From: Brevundimonas aveniformis DSM 17977
GTDB taxonomy: Bacteria; Pseudomonadota; Alphaproteobacteria; Caulobacterales; Caulobacteraceae
NCBI RefSeq assembly: GCF_000428765.1
Contig: NZ_KE386797.1
Location: forward strand, 109,449-173,448
Direction: 5' to 3'
Length of the DNA: 64,000 bases
The notes under the pieces were generated by a model. The model saw nothing but the letters and a program-made list of their open reading frames with translations. It was not told where the DNA came from and ran no database searches. Shown here in pieces: positions 8,268 to 17,058 of this stretch (position 1 is the first letter of the stretch; each line of letters opens with the position of its first letter). Position numbers and translations under genes: made by a program.

Positions 8268-9002
8268 CTATCCCCCCAACCCGTCCTTGAACTTCATCGA
8301 GGCGTGGGTCCCGTCGCAGAACGGCTTGTTCGATGACTGGCCGCACCGGCACAGGGTCTGGCGGTTGCGCACCTCATACCTCTCGCCCGACGCGCTCTGC
8401 ACCCGGATGCCGCCGCGCAACTGCAAGGGGCCACTGATCCCCAGGGCCGTGTCCTCGATCAGCGCCAGCTCGGCGGCCTGCGCCGTCTCGATCGGCTCGC
8501 GCTTGTCCCGGTCCCACACCAGCAGCCGCCCCGACGGGCACTGGTGCGCCATATAGATGGCCAGCTTGTCGTGCGCCTCGCCGCCCTCCATCACCTCGTT
8601 CCAGAACCGGTCGCCGTTGTCGCAGAACCGGCCATAGGCGCAGTATTTCTCATTGTCCGTCAGGCTATAGTCCGGCCCGTCCATCTCGGTGGTGTCGCGC
8701 TGTTGCAGCATCGGCTCCATCGTCGCGGTTTCCGCCAGGTCCACATCCGCCCTCAGATGCGACCCGTCGCAGAACGGCTTGGTTCTGGACATCCCGCACC
8801 GGCACAGCCGCGTCCCGTCCTTGACCTCGAACGCCTGTCCCTGGGTGTAGGACCAGGAATGGCCGGTCTCATTGGGGGTGATCGACTGGACGTGCATCGG
8901 GATCACGCCATGCACGACATAGGGGCCGTTCCTCTGCACCTCGATGAAGACCGTCGGGTCGCTCTCGGTTGAGCCGGTTTGAACCTTGTTCGCGTCCGCC
9001 AT
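8268..9002 (-). CDS. Dual CDGSH iron-sulfur protein
   Basis: The 244-residue protein contains two CDGSH-type [2Fe-2S] motifs of the form CxCx8CDGxH: LCRCGMSRTKPFCDGSH (ligands Cys67, Cys69, Cys78, His82) and LCRCGQSSNKPFCDGTH (Cys218, Cys220, Cys229, His233). Between them lies a region with KYCAYGRFCDNGDRFW typical of longer bacterial members. The family holds redox-active, labile clusters; roles in iron or redox homeostasis are inferred from eukaryotic mitoNEET proteins. The ATG at 9002 is chosen because GGGAGG precedes it by about 6 nt; an in-frame start 11 codons upstream lacks a site. It converges on the ferredoxin reductase gene, which is a possible electron donor. Confidence 0.88.
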   Translation of the reverse strand: MADANKVQTGSTESDPTVFIEVQRNGPYVVHGVIPMHVQSITPNETGHSWSYTQGQAFEVKDGTRLCRCGMSRTKPFCDGSHLRADVDLAETATMEPMLQQRDTTEMDGPDYSLTDNEKYCAYGRFCDNGDRFWNEVMEGGEAHDKLAIYMAHQCPSGRLLVWDRDKREPIETAQAAELALIEDTALGISGPLQLRGGIRVQSASGERYEVRNRQTLCRCGQSSNKPFCDGTHASMKFKDGLGG

Positions 9003-9112
9003 GTTCCCTCCCTGATCAGCATCGCAATCGAGCACGCCTTGATCGGGCCGTCGATAACCCTTGTCGGCCCCAGGCGATCAATCACGCGTGATGGCCTGCG
9101 GTGGCCAGGAGC

Positions 9113-9250
9113 CTAGAACAACACCCGAGGGTTCATCACCCGCTGCGGGTCGAGCGCCTCCCGCACCGCCCGCATCGCCGCCACCTGGACCGGGTCCTTG
9201 TAACGGAGAGCCTCCCCGCTCTTCAGCACGCCCAGGCCGTCATTGACCGA
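9113..9250 (-). pseudogene. 3' fragment of an FAD-linked oxidase gene (truncated copy)
   Basis: The minus-strand frame reads [17 protein letters not shown] through to NPRVLF-stop. It is nearly the same as the last 45 codons of the intact oxidase gene at 10093-11490 (DGLGVLK versus HGLGVLK, and so on). The rest of the gene is absent: homology ends near 9250 and AT-richer DNA begins. The stop codon differs (TAG here, TGA in the intact gene), so the copy diverged or came from a related strain. The nucleotide repeat spans 9115-9250 and 10095-10230, offset 980 bp, with about 125 of 136 positions identical by my alignment. Confidence 0.8.
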
Positions 9251-9336
9251 ATGAATCCTTCTCGGGTACAGCTACATTCCCGCCCCTTGCACTATTTGCG
9301 ATCACTGGGCAGACTTCCTACGCATCTAAATCTTCA

Positions 9337-9588
9337 ATGGGAGCATCAAAGTTGTCCGAAGAGGAATGGGTTCATAAGGGCGTCGCAGAAAATGACGATC
9401 TTACTAATGAAGAAAAGAAGCTGAAACTGACAGACTTTGCTTTGTTCGCGAATACGCGCTGCGGCAAATGCGGCAACATTTGTTGCCGCAACTGCACCGC
9501 GAACGGGAACCCCTATGCATGTTCCGAAACCAGATTCAGGGAATGCCGGCAATGCGGCTGTCCATCCAACATGCACGGTCCAGGCTAA
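9337..9588 (+). CDS. Small cysteine-rich protein (hypothetical)
   Basis: The frame encodes 83 residues: an acidic, lysine-containing N-terminal half (SEEEWVHKGVAENDDLTNEE) and a C-terminal half with ten cysteines in 37 residues, including CGKCGNICCRNC (from about residue 42) and CRQCGCPSN. The CxxC pairs suggest metal binding, perhaps two zinc sites. It lies in DNA visibly lower in GC than its neighbours and inside the segment flanked by the 136-bp direct repeat, consistent with recent transfer. No good Shine-Dalgarno sequence precedes the ATG, so the start and even the reality of the gene are uncertain. I do not recognise the family. Confidence 0.4.
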   Translation: MGASKLSEEEWVHKGVAENDDLTNEEKKLKLTDFALFANTRCGKCGNICCRNCTANGNPYACSETRFRECRQCGCPSNMHGPG

Positions 9589-10092
9589 TTGGATAGCGGC
9601 GACTTGGGGAGAATCGGAACGCAGACACATGGTCCGAGAATAGGGACGCGAAAAGAGGGATGCACACCCAATCTTCGTTCTCCCGAGCCGATCTACGCGC
9701 AGCCCCAACCATTGCGCTGCGTTTTCTCTCCCGCTCGCCCCCTATCCCCACAATTCGCGATCTCTAACCGTTGCCGGCCCAAGGTCGGGTGAGATTTGGC
9801 CCCACCGTCTCCCCGCCGCCCTATCCGCGCCCAGACTCACCGCCGGTCTTTGATATTGTCCGATTGTTCGCACGCCGCGTTTAAGCGGTTCGGGTTGATC
9901 CCGCGCCGTGGGCCGGCGCGACCGTCGGCGCTCCCGCGCCAGGCCATCGCATTTCTCACAATCCGGCGAGAGTGACAGGGCTGGCTCAGCTAAGTATCTG
10001 AATTTCCATAATCCAGGCTGTCGCCTTGTCGCTTTGTCGCTGTGTTTCAACCGCGACACGGCGGGCCGGGCCTCGCCGAAATCCGCCCCTTT
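9589..10092. other. Gene-poor remainder of the repeat-flanked insert
   Basis: This 504-bp stretch has no frame with convincing coding character; the open minus-strand frame at 9742-10059 has an Arg-rich, low-information product and no ribosome-binding site. Composition returns gradually from AT-richer to the GC-rich average. A short run of near-repeats of TTGTCGC is seen near 10017-10040. It may be decayed mobile DNA joining the Cys-rich frame to the intact oxidase gene, but no transposase or integrase remnant was recognised. Confidence 0.5.
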
Positions 10093-11490
10093 TCAGAACA
10101 ACACCCGAGGGTTCATCACCCGCTGCGGGTCGAGCGCCTGCCGCACCGCCCGCATCGCCGCCACCTGGGCCGGGTCCTTGTAACGGAGGGCCTCGTCGGT
10201 CTTCAGCACGCCCAGGCCATGTTCGGCCGAGATGGAGCCTTCGCGGGCGGCAACGCGGTCGTGGACGATCCTCGCCCCCTCGTCGCGCCGCGCGGCGAAG
10301 GCTGTGGGGTCTTCGCCCACCGGCGGCACCACATTGTAGTGCAGATTGCCGTCTCCCAGATGGCCAAAGGTCACCTGGCGGATGCCGGGAAACTCCATTT
10401 GCAAGGCGGCATCGGTCTCGGCGATGAAGTTGGGGATCTCGGTCAGGGGCAGCGAGATATCGTGCTTCCAGCCGCCGCCCGCCGCCTTCTGCGCCGCCGA
10501 CATATCCTCGCGCAGGCGCCAGAACTGGGCCGCCTGCCCCGCCGTCTGGGCCACCGCCGCATCGACGATCAGCCCGGCCTCGAACGCCGCCTCCAGCAGC
10601 CGCTCCATCCCCCGCTCCGCCCCGCCCGGCTCGCCGCTCACCAGCTCGATCAACACAGACCACGGCGTCTCCGTCTCCAGCGGTGCGCGCGTGTCGGGAA
10701 TATGGGCCAGCACCAGCTCCAGCCCCTGCCGGTTCATCAGCTCGAACGCCTCCACGCCCCCGCCGGTCTCGTCCTTGGCCGTGGCCAGGAGCGACAGCGC
10801 CGCCTCGACCGTCTCGACCCCCACGATCGCCGTCGCCCGCGACCGCATCATCGGAAACAGCTTCAGCGCCGCCGCCGTGACCACGCCCAGCGTCCCCTCC
10901 GCCCCGATCAGCAGCTGTTTGAGATCATACCCCGTATTGTCCTTCCGAAGGCGCTTCAGCCCATGGAACACCGACCCGTCCGCCAGCACCGCCTCCAGCC
11001 CCAGCACCAGATCGCGCGTGACCCCGTATCTCAGCACCGCCGTCCCGCCAGCGTTGGTCGAGATCACCCCGCCGATGGTCGCCGTCCCTTCGGCGGCGAG
11101 GCTCAAGGGGAACAGCCGGTCGGCCCCGGCGGCGACCTGTTGCGCCTCCAGCAGGGTCAGGCCCGCCTCGACCACCATCACGTCTTCCAGCGGTTCGATG
11201 CGCCGCACCGCCCGCATCCGTGTCAGGCTCAGCAGGACCTCGCCCTGCGGGATCTGGCCGCCGACCAGGCCGGTGTTGCCCCCCTGTGGCGTGATCGCCA
11301 GCCCATGCTTGGCGCACACCCTGACCGCCGCCGCAACCTGCTCCGTCGACCCCGGCGTCAGCATGATCGGCGTCCGGCCCGACCAGGCCCCGCGCCATTC
11401 CACCAGATGCGGCCCGATGCGCTCAGCATCGTCCGTCCACCCATCGGTTCCGACGGCGGCTTTCAGCTCGGCGAGGGCGGCGCTATCCAT
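10093..11490 (-). CDS. FAD-linked oxidase (GlcD / D-2-hydroxyacid dehydrogenase type)
   Basis: The 465-residue protein has the VAO/PCMH-type FAD-binding domain ([15 protein letters not shown] from about residue 44, [14 protein letters not shown] at 66-79, and [14 protein letters not shown] near 148-161) and a C-terminal FAD-oxidase C domain ending in [20 protein letters not shown] and [12 protein letters not shown]. Members oxidise D-lactate, glycolate or D-2-hydroxyglutarate and pass electrons to the respiratory chain; which substrate applies here cannot be told. It is divergent from a NUDIX gene whose annotated ATG lies only 5 bp away. Its 3' end is duplicated at 9115-9250. Confidence 0.88.
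   Translation of the reverse strand: MDSAALAELKAAVGTDGWTDDAERIGPHLVEWRGAWSGRTPIMLTPGSTEQVAAAVRVCAKHGLAITPQGGNTGLVGGQIPQGEVLLSLTRMRAVRRIEPLEDVMVVEAGLTLLEAQQVAAGADRLFPLSLAAEGTATIGGVISTNAGGTAVLRYGVTRDLVLGLEAVLADGSVFHGLKRLRKDNTGYDLKQLLIGAEGTLGVVTAAALKLFPMMRSRATAIVGVETVEAALSLLATAKDETGGGVEAFELMNRQGLELVLAHIPDTRAPLETETPWSVLIELVSGEPGGAERGMERLLEAAFEAGLIVDAAVAQTAGQAAQFWRLREDMSAAQKAAGGGWKHDISLPLTEIPNFIAETDAALQMEFPGIRQVTFGHLGDGNLHYNVVPPVGEDPTAFAARRDEGARIVHDRVAAREGSISAEHGLGVLKTDEALRYKDPAQVAAMRAVRQALDPQRVMNPRVLF
10095..10230 (-). repeat. 136-bp direct repeat, intact-gene copy
   Basis: This is the partner of 9115-9250 in the same orientation. It covers the last 45 codons of the intact FAD-linked oxidase gene. 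The first about 124 bp match with six differences, and the last 12 bp are poorly matched, so the homology boundary lies near 9238/10218. The arrangement, a complete gene plus a displaced duplicate of its 3' end, is what integration into a gene's 3' end or a partial gene duplication leaves behind. Confidence 0.8.
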
Positions 11491-11495
11491 GGCCC

Positions 11496-11930
11496 ATGTC
11501 TGACCTTATCCCCGCGCCAAAGGCAATGACGCCCGTTCCCGCCGTCGGCGTGGTCTGTTTTCGCGGCGAGGAGGTGTTGCTGATCCAGCGCGGTCGCCCG
11601 CCCCGCGCCGGCCAGTGGAGCCTGCCCGGCGGTCGCATCGAACCTGGCGAGCGCGCTGTTGACGCCGCCTTGCGCGAACTGCGCGAGGAAACGGGCGTTG
11701 AGGCCGACATCCTCGGCCTGATCGAGGTGGTCGACGGCCTGTTCCCCGACCACCACTATGTCCTCATCGACTATGCCGCGCGGTGGGTGTCCGGCGATCC
11801 GGTCGCGGGCGACGATGCAGCCGAAGCCGCCTTCGTGCCCATCCAGGAAGCCCTGGCGCGGGTCGACTGGTCCGAGACGCGTCGAATTCTCGCAATGGGC
11901 TACCAGAGATTCGCCTCTCACGCGCCCTGA
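11496..11930 (+). CDS. NUDIX hydrolase
   Basis: The 144-residue protein carries a perfect Nudix box Gx5Ex7REx2EExG at residues 46-67 (GRIEPGE, then RELREETG). The preceding [20 protein letters not shown] is the usual beta-strand lead-in. These enzymes hydrolyse nucleoside diphosphates linked to another group; the ADP-ribose/dinucleotide subgroup is the closest by eye, but substrate is not determined. The first ATG leaves only 5 bp to the divergent oxidase start; an internal ATG at 11526 ([10 protein letters not shown]) just before the fold is a plausible alternative that would leave more room for promoters. Confidence 0.88.
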   Translation: MSDLIPAPKAMTPVPAVGVVCFRGEEVLLIQRGRPPRAGQWSLPGGRIEPGERAVDAALRELREETGVEADILGLIEVVDGLFPDHHYVLIDYAARWVSGDPVAGDDAAEAAFVPIQEALARVDWSETRRILAMGYQRFASHAP

Positions 11931-11996
11931 GTGGACAGCCCCCCTCGTCGGGGTTCAGGCTGCGCTCAGGACATGGCCGAGCCGGGGGGTGCCGCC

Positions 11997-12344
11997 GTGA
12001 GAAAACGTTACATCGTTTTGGCTCTGGTGGGGGCCGTGTCCGCTTCCTTTGCCGCGGCTGTCATGGCCCGGCCGGTCGGTGAAGTCCGATTTACCATCGA
12101 GAACGGCGGGGGAACCGACCTTCGGGCCTTCAGCCTGTCGCGCCCCACATCAGAGGCCTGGGGCCAGGACCGCCTGGCCGGACAGCGTATCGCGCCCGGT
12201 CAAAGCAGGGTCATCGTCATCCAGCCCAGCCTCGGCGGCTGCCTGTATGACATGAAGGCTACCTTCGCGAGCGGCGACGACGCCCGCCTGTTCGCCGTCG
12301 ATGTCTGCCGTCTGAACGGGGCCGAGATCATCCTTACCGGCTAA
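11997..12344 (+). CDS. Small periplasmic protein of unknown function
   Basis: The 115-residue product begins at a GTG (11997) preceded by a GGGGGG Shine-Dalgarno-like run, which puts a signal peptide at the very start (MRKRYIVLALVGAVSASFAA, cleavage after VMA likely). The mature protein has a WGQDRLAGQRIAPGQS motif, a CLYDMKATF segment and a second cysteine in VDVCRLNG, giving a probable disulfide. This WGxDxL...CxYD...D(V/L)C pattern occurs in small exported alphaproteobacterial proteins, usually annotated hypothetical. An ATG at 11973 is an alternative start adding eight residues. It lies between the NUDIX and M16 peptidase genes on the same strand. Confidence 0.65.
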   Translation: MRKRYIVLALVGAVSASFAAAVMARPVGEVRFTIENGGGTDLRAFSLSRPTSEAWGQDRLAGQRIAPGQSRVIVIQPSLGGCLYDMKATFASGDDARLFAVDVCRLNGAEIILTG

Positions 12345-12414
12345 ACGACCACCCAACGGTTGCATTCGGCAGGTTTCTGGTCAGGCTGGTCTTCAGCAAC
12401 TGATCGAGATTCAA

Positions 12415-15300
12415 ATGCGTCTGACCCAAGCCCTCGCCTCCGCCTCCTTCCTGGTCCTGGCCGCCTGTGCGGGAACCCCCAGCGCCCAGACCATCCAGCC
12501 GCCCGCACAGACGGTACAATCAGAGGCCCCGGCAACGGGCTCGACCGTGCGGGCGTCCCGCACCCAGTGGGCTCAGGCGAACAGCGACATTCCGGCTGAT
12601 CCGGCGATCCGCTTCGGCACCCTGTCGAACGGGATGCGCTACGCCATCATGCACAATGCGACCCCGCCGGGTCAGGCGTCGCTGCGCCTGCGCGTCGACG
12701 CCGGCTCGCTGATGGAGGCCGATGACCAACGCGGCCTGGCTCACTTCATGGAGCACATGGCCTTCAACGGAACGACGAACGTTCCCGAAGGTGAGCTCCT
12801 GCCGATCCTGGAGCGACTGGGACTGGCCTTTGGGCCGGATACCAACGCCTTCACCAGCTTTGACCAGACCGTCTATCAGCTCGATCTGCCACAGACCGAC
12901 ACCGAGACGGTCAGCACCGCGCTGATGATCATGCGTGACATGGTGGGCGGGGCCACCCTGGCCGCCGACGCCATTGATCGTGAACGTGGCATCGTCCTGT
13001 CGGAAGAACGTACCCGCGCCAGCCCGGGGCTGCGGCTGGCTCAGGCCAATTTTGATTTCCTGATGCGGGGTCAGCGCGCGCCCCAGAGGTTCCCGATCGG
13101 CGACACGGACGTATTGTCGAACGCCCCGCGGGATCGGTTCACAGCCTTCTATGACGCCTACTACCGCCCCGAACGCACAACCCTGGTCGCCGTCGGTGAT
13201 TTCGATGTCGAGGCTATGGAGGCCCGCATTCAGGGTCAGTTCTCGGACTGGTCCAACGCCCATCCAAACGGGGCCGAACCCGATCTGGGCGCGGTCGCGC
13301 CACGGACCCCGGAGGCCTTTATCTTCAGCGAGGCCGGCGCGCCCCTGATGATCGAGCTGGCCTGGGTGGCACCGCCCGAGCTCACGCCCGATACCATCGA
13401 GAACCGCCGACGCGAGCTGATCCGGTCGCTCGGCTTCGCGGTGCTCAACCGCCGCCTTCAGCGCCTCGGGCGTCAGGACAACCCAGCCTTTGTCTCGGCC
13501 TCGGCCTCGCGAAGCACCCTGTTCGACAGTCAGGATCAGGTGTCCCTGACCGCCAGCTATCGTCCGGGCGAGTGGCAGCGCGCCCTGGCCATGCTCGACC
13601 AAGAGCGCCGCCGCATTCTCGAGCACGGCATCACCGTCGAAGAACTGACCCGCGAGATCACCGAGTATCGCACCAGCTATGAATCCTATGTCGCAGGGGC
13701 CTCAACCCGAACCACCCCGGCCCTCGCCGACGGCATCGCCAGTTCGGTCAACGATCAGGAGGTCTATTCATCGCCCCAGACCGGCCTGGATCGCTTCAAT
13801 GCCGCGGTCGATGGGCTGACACCGGACAGGGTGATGGCCGAGCTTCGCAGCGGGATGGCCGGCGATGGTCCGCTGGTCTTCGTGTCCTCGCCGACGGCTA
13901 TCGAGGGGGGCACCGACGCCGTCATGGCCGCCCTGGCCGCGTCCCAGGGCGTCGCTGTCGAAGCGGCAGCCCAGACCGAGGGTCATAGCTGGCCCTATAC
14001 CGGGTTCGGGCCGTCAGCACCGGTGGTCGAACAGACCCAGATTGAAGACATCGGCGTCACCTCGCTGCGCTTTGCTAACGGCGTGCGTCTGATCATCAAG
14101 CCGACCGATTTCCGCGACGACGAGGTTCTGGTGGCCGTGAATCTCGACGGCGGACGCCTGACTCTGTCCAACGATCGCGTCCTGCCGGTCTGGGGGGCGT
14201 CCTCGGCCCTGATCGAAGGCGGCCTCGGTCAGATCAGTCGCGAAGACATGGAAGCCGTGCTGGCGTCGAACGTCGTCTCCACCCAGTTCGGCTTGTCGGA
14301 CGACGACTGGACCCTCAGCGGCTCCACGCGGCCGCAGGATCTGACCGTTCAGCTTCAAGCTCTGGCTGCCTATGTGTCTGACCCGGCCTTCCGGCCTCAG
14401 GCGTTTGAACGTGTCCGCACCGCCTATCAGGCCGCCCTGCCCCAGGTTCGCTCGACGCCGTCCGGAGCGTTCGGCCTCGAAGCCTCCGAGCTGATGCACG
14501 GCGGTGATCAACGTTGGGCCGTGCCCTCCCTTGAAGAGGTCGGTGCCGCAAACATCGGGGATCTCGAAGGCATCATCCGGCCCGTCCTCGACCGCGCACC
14601 GATCGAGATCGTCGTCGTCGGCGACGTTGAGGTGGACACGGTCATCCAGGCGGTCGCTGCGACCTTCGGTGGCCTGCCCCAGCGGGCGGCACCTGCCGTC
14701 GCCAACACCGCCGTTCGCTTCCCCGCCGGTGAGCCGCCGGTCGCCCTGACCCATGCGGGTCGCGCCGATCAGGCGTTGGGCTTCATGGCCTGGTCCACCA
14801 CGGACGCAACCTCGGACGTCTACCGGTCGCGTGTGCTGAATGTCCTGGCGGCGGTGTTGCGCCTGCGTCTGGTTGAAGAACTCCGCGAGGGTCAGGCGGT
14901 GACCTACTCGCCGTCGGCCGGGTCGAGCCCGAGCTGGGACATCCCCGGCTATGGCTATCTGTCTGCGGCGATCGAGGCTCCGCCCGAGCGCCTGGACGGC
15001 TTCTTCAGCGACGTCGAGATGATTGCTGCCCAACTGCGTGACACACCCGTTTCGGCCGACGAGCTGGAGCGCGCGCGCCGCCCCATCGTCGAATCGATCC
15101 AGCGGGGCCGGGCCGGCAACGAATACTGGCTGGGCAATCTCTCGGGCATCCAGACCGAGCCGACGCGCCTGAGCGCGATCCGGTCGCTGGTCACTGACTT
15201 CGAGCGGGTTACCCCCGAAGACCTACAGGCGGCGGCGCGTGAGTATCTGACCCCTCAGCGCGTCTGGCGCATCCGCGTCGTTCCCGAAGCGACGGAATAG
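12415..15300 (+). CDS. M16 family zinc metallopeptidase, lipoprotein form
   Basis: The 961-residue protein has a lipobox (LVLAAC, Cys18) and the inverted zinc motif HxxEH (His110-Phe-Met-Glu-His114) with the downstream metal ligand in DRERGIVLSEERT (Glu190), as in pitrilysin/PqqL-like peptidases. It contains the usual tandem pair of M16 halves: an active N-terminal half and an inactive C-terminal half (from about residue 540) in which the HxxEH is lost (ALIEGGLGQISREDMEA). Such enzymes form a clam-shell and cut short or unfolded peptides, here probably in the periplasm. It is transcribed toward a terminator hairpin shared with the convergent gene downstream. Confidence 0.92.
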   Translation: MRLTQALASASFLVLAACAGTPSAQTIQPPAQTVQSEAPATGSTVRASRTQWAQANSDIPADPAIRFGTLSNGMRYAIMHNATPPGQASLRLRVDAGSLMEADDQRGLAHFMEHMAFNGTTNVPEGELLPILERLGLAFGPDTNAFTSFDQTVYQLDLPQTDTETVSTALMIMRDMVGGATLAADAIDRERGIVLSEERTRASPGLRLAQANFDFLMRGQRAPQRFPIGDTDVLSNAPRDRFTAFYDAYYRPERTTLVAVGDFDVEAMEARIQGQFSDWSNAHPNGAEPDLGAVAPRTPEAFIFSEAGAPLMIELAWVAPPELTPDTIENRRRELIRSLGFAVLNRRLQRLGRQDNPAFVSASASRSTLFDSQDQVSLTASYRPGEWQRALAMLDQERRRILEHGITVEELTREITEYRTSYESYVAGASTRTTPALADGIASSVNDQEVYSSPQTGLDRFNAAVDGLTPDRVMAELRSGMAGDGPLVFVSSPTAIEGGTDAVMAALAASQGVAVEAAAQTEGHSWPYTGFGPSAPVVEQTQIEDIGVTSLRFANGVRLIIKPTDFRDDEVLVAVNLDGGRLTLSNDRVLPVWGASSALIEGGLGQISREDMEAVLASNVVSTQFGLSDDDWTLSGSTRPQDLTVQLQALAAYVSDPAFRPQAFERVRTAYQAALPQVRSTPSGAFGLEASELMHGGDQRWAVPSLEEVGAANIGDLEGIIRPVLDRAPIEIVVVGDVEVDTVIQAVAATFGGLPQRAAPAVANTAVRFPAGEPPVALTHAGRADQALGFMAWSTTDATSDVYRSRVLNVLAAVLRLRLVEELREGQAVTYSPSAGSSPSWDIPGYGYLSAAIEAPPERLDGFFSDVEMIAAQLRDTPVSADELERARRPIVESIQRGRAGNEYWLGNLSGIQTEPTRLSAIRSLVTDFERVTPEDLQAAAREYLTPQRVWRIRVVPEATE

Positions 15301-15315
15301 CCCCTGATGAAAAAT

Positions 15316-15343
15316 GACCCCCGGGCCGCAAGGCTCGGGGGTC
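15316..15343 (-). terminator. Intrinsic terminator between convergent genes
   Basis: A 12-bp stem (one G-U pair) closes a GCAA tetraloop: left arm GACCCCCGGGCC, right arm GGCTCGGGGGTC. On the minus strand the stem is followed by ATTTTTC, a proper U-tract, so it should terminate the Pro/Cys-rich protein gene that ends at 15432. On the plus strand the stem lies 15 nt past the peptidase stop but has no U-tract, so it may only stabilise that 3' end. Confidence 0.8.
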
Positions 15344-15431
15344 AAGGCGCTCAGGTTGTCGACGGAGTGCCGACGCCCTTGTTTCTCAAATTCCGCCTGT
15401 CGTCAGGCTGAACGGGGCACGCAGCCTGTGG

Positions 15432-16376
15432 TCAGTGAACCCGGCCACCGACGCCGCCGTCGAACACCAGGCTCATGCCCGAGTACGTCTCAACCACCGT
15501 CTCCTCGCGGTACTCCTCATAGAGCTCCTCGCGGATCATCGTCAGGACGAACTCCCCGGCCCCAAACCGGCGCAGCAGGCTGCGTTCGAAACAGTCGCGT
15601 TCCTGGGTTTGCGGACGACATTCCACCATGCCGCCAGAGCTGTGATACAGAGCCTCGCCGGCGCGGCAGGAAATCGTCTGGCCACCGTCGAAGTTGAACG
15701 CCCCGCCCTCATAATCGGCATAGGTCACCAGCAAGGACGACCCGGCGATGCACCGATACAGCTCACCCTCATAGTCATCGCGAATGTCGCGATCAGGTCG
15801 AATGCGGGAGGCCGGATGCGGCACACTGCGCGCGTCCATGCACACCGCCCGGATCACGACACGGCGTTCCATCCGGCGGCGCTCCTGATACGGCACCCGC
15901 ACCACGCGCGCCGGACCCTGAACCACGACATTGCCCATCATCGTCGGGGCGGCATAGGCCACTGAGTTGCCGCCATAGCCACGGCCATAGCCGATGGTCG
16001 AACGCTCGCCGCGCGACACTGAGAAGCTCTCAACCCGACCCTGGGCCCGGGCCGAGGCGTCGGCCCGTGAGCGACTGTCTAGATCGATATTGATATTGAT
16101 GTCAGGGCGGTCGGGATTGTCACAATCGTCCGGGTCGTCGCAGGGCGGCGGCGGACAGTCATCTTCGCACGGCGGCGGCGGACATCCCGTATCGCATGGG
16201 TCCGGCGGCGGCGGGGGAGGCGGCGGCGGCGGCGGCGGACAACCCGTGTCACAGGGGTCCGGCGGGGGGCAGGTCCCCGGACAGGACTGCTGGGCCGCAG
16301 CCTGGTCGGCCACGGACATCATCGTGACCGCCGCCACGACCGGCAGGCCCCATTTGATCAACAGGCGCAGCGTCAT
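15432..16376 (-). CDS. Secreted Pro/Cys-rich repeat protein
   Basis: The 314-residue protein has a signal peptide ending near AAAQQ (residue 29). It then has a low-complexity stalk of repeated CPPPDPCDTGCPPP-type units with a run of 12 prolines, an acidic DDPDDCDNPDRPD stretch, and from about residue 105 a globular domain with several cysteines (RAVCMDARS, LYRCIAGS, ISCRAGEALYH, VECRPQTQERDCFERSL). The paired Cys/Pro repeats suggest a rigid, disulfide-linked extracellular stem presenting a C-terminal domain. Stem repeats are prone to slippage, so length may vary between strains. Similar proteins are found in Caulobacterales, without a known role. A strong terminator follows. Confidence 0.75.
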   Translation of the reverse strand: MTLRLLIKWGLPVVAAVTMMSVADQAAAQQSCPGTCPPPDPCDTGCPPPPPPPPPPPPDPCDTGCPPPPCEDDCPPPPCDDPDDCDNPDRPDININIDLDSRSRADASARAQGRVESFSVSRGERSTIGYGRGYGGNSVAYAAPTMMGNVVVQGPARVVRVPYQERRRMERRVVIRAVCMDARSVPHPASRIRPDRDIRDDYEGELYRCIAGSSLLVTYADYEGGAFNFDGGQTISCRAGEALYHSSGGMVECRPQTQERDCFERSLLRRFGAGEFVLTMIREELYEEYREETVVETYSGMSLVFDGGVGGRVH

Positions 16377-16518
16377 CGCCGACTCCGTTCTGCTCGGCCT
16401 CGCTCAGGACGCGGGCCGCTCGACTCAGCATTCGACAGGCAAAGCGTTTCCTTTCCGTTAGCCAAACCGGCACGATATCGGCCCGCCCCTTGCGTCGGAC
16501 CCCTGCAAGGAGGCCGAC

Positions 16519-17058
16519 GTGTTTCATCCTGGAACGTCGCGTTTAATCGCTTGCTGGGCCGGCCTTGCCGCCGGAGGGGTGCCCGCGCGTGCCCAGTTCG
16601 ACCCGCTTGCAGTGCACGATCTGTTGCCTCAGATGTTCCTGCTGGCTCGCGAGGGTGACCGCCTGGCCCTGCGGATCGCCGGCGAAAATCTCAGGGATCT
16701 TTTCGCTCGGCCTCTCAAGGGCAGCGATATTTTCCAGCTCTTTGCGCCGACGGCCCAGCCCCTGGCGCGGCGCACGGCCCTGCAAGCCGTCCGCGATGGC
16801 CTTCCCATGGTTCTGGTGTCCACCGGACGCGCCAGAGGCGGCGGTCAGGTGCCGATGGAAGTCGTCCTGGCCCCGCTGCGCGGCGCAGACGGCACCACCG
16901 ACCGCCTGATTGGCATGATCCAACCGACCGCCAGCCTGGTTCTTCTGGACGGCGAGCCCGTCGATGAGGTCACGGTGCGAATGGCCGCCACAGCCGGAAC
17001 CGGCCCGCAGCGTCCCGGACTTCGCCTGGTGGCCATCGACGGCCAGCAGATCGCCTAG
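16519..17058 (+). CDS. PAS_5-type (DUF1457-like) PAS domain protein
   Basis: The 179-residue protein consists almost entirely of one PAS-like fold: [26 protein letters not shown] and [14 protein letters not shown] match the PAS_5 group, which in Alphaproteobacteria is found as small stand-alone proteins. There is no output domain, so it probably signals by protein contact or is a cell-cycle/envelope-associated sensor. It starts at GTG 16519 behind an excellent AAGGAGG site 5 nt upstream. Its TAG stop shares a CTAG palindrome with the stop of the convergent carbonic anhydrase gene. Divergent from the Pro/Cys-rich protein gene across 142 bp. Confidence 0.75.
   Translation: MFHPGTSRLIACWAGLAAGGVPARAQFDPLAVHDLLPQMFLLAREGDRLALRIAGENLRDLFARPLKGSDIFQLFAPTAQPLARRTALQAVRDGLPMVLVSTGRARGGGQVPMEVVLAPLRGADGTTDRLIGMIQPTASLVLLDGEPVDEVTVRMAATAGTGPQRPGLRLVAIDGQQIA

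Noticed and set aside
9742-10059. A 105-codon minus-strand frame in the repeat-flanked insert
   Set aside because: No ribosome-binding site, Arg-rich low-information product, and unlike any family I know; kept only as part of the gene-poor stretch.
10042-11529. A 495-codon plus-strand frame, and another at 10346-11503
   Set aside because: Both are antisense to the FAD-linked oxidase gene, which has all its family motifs.
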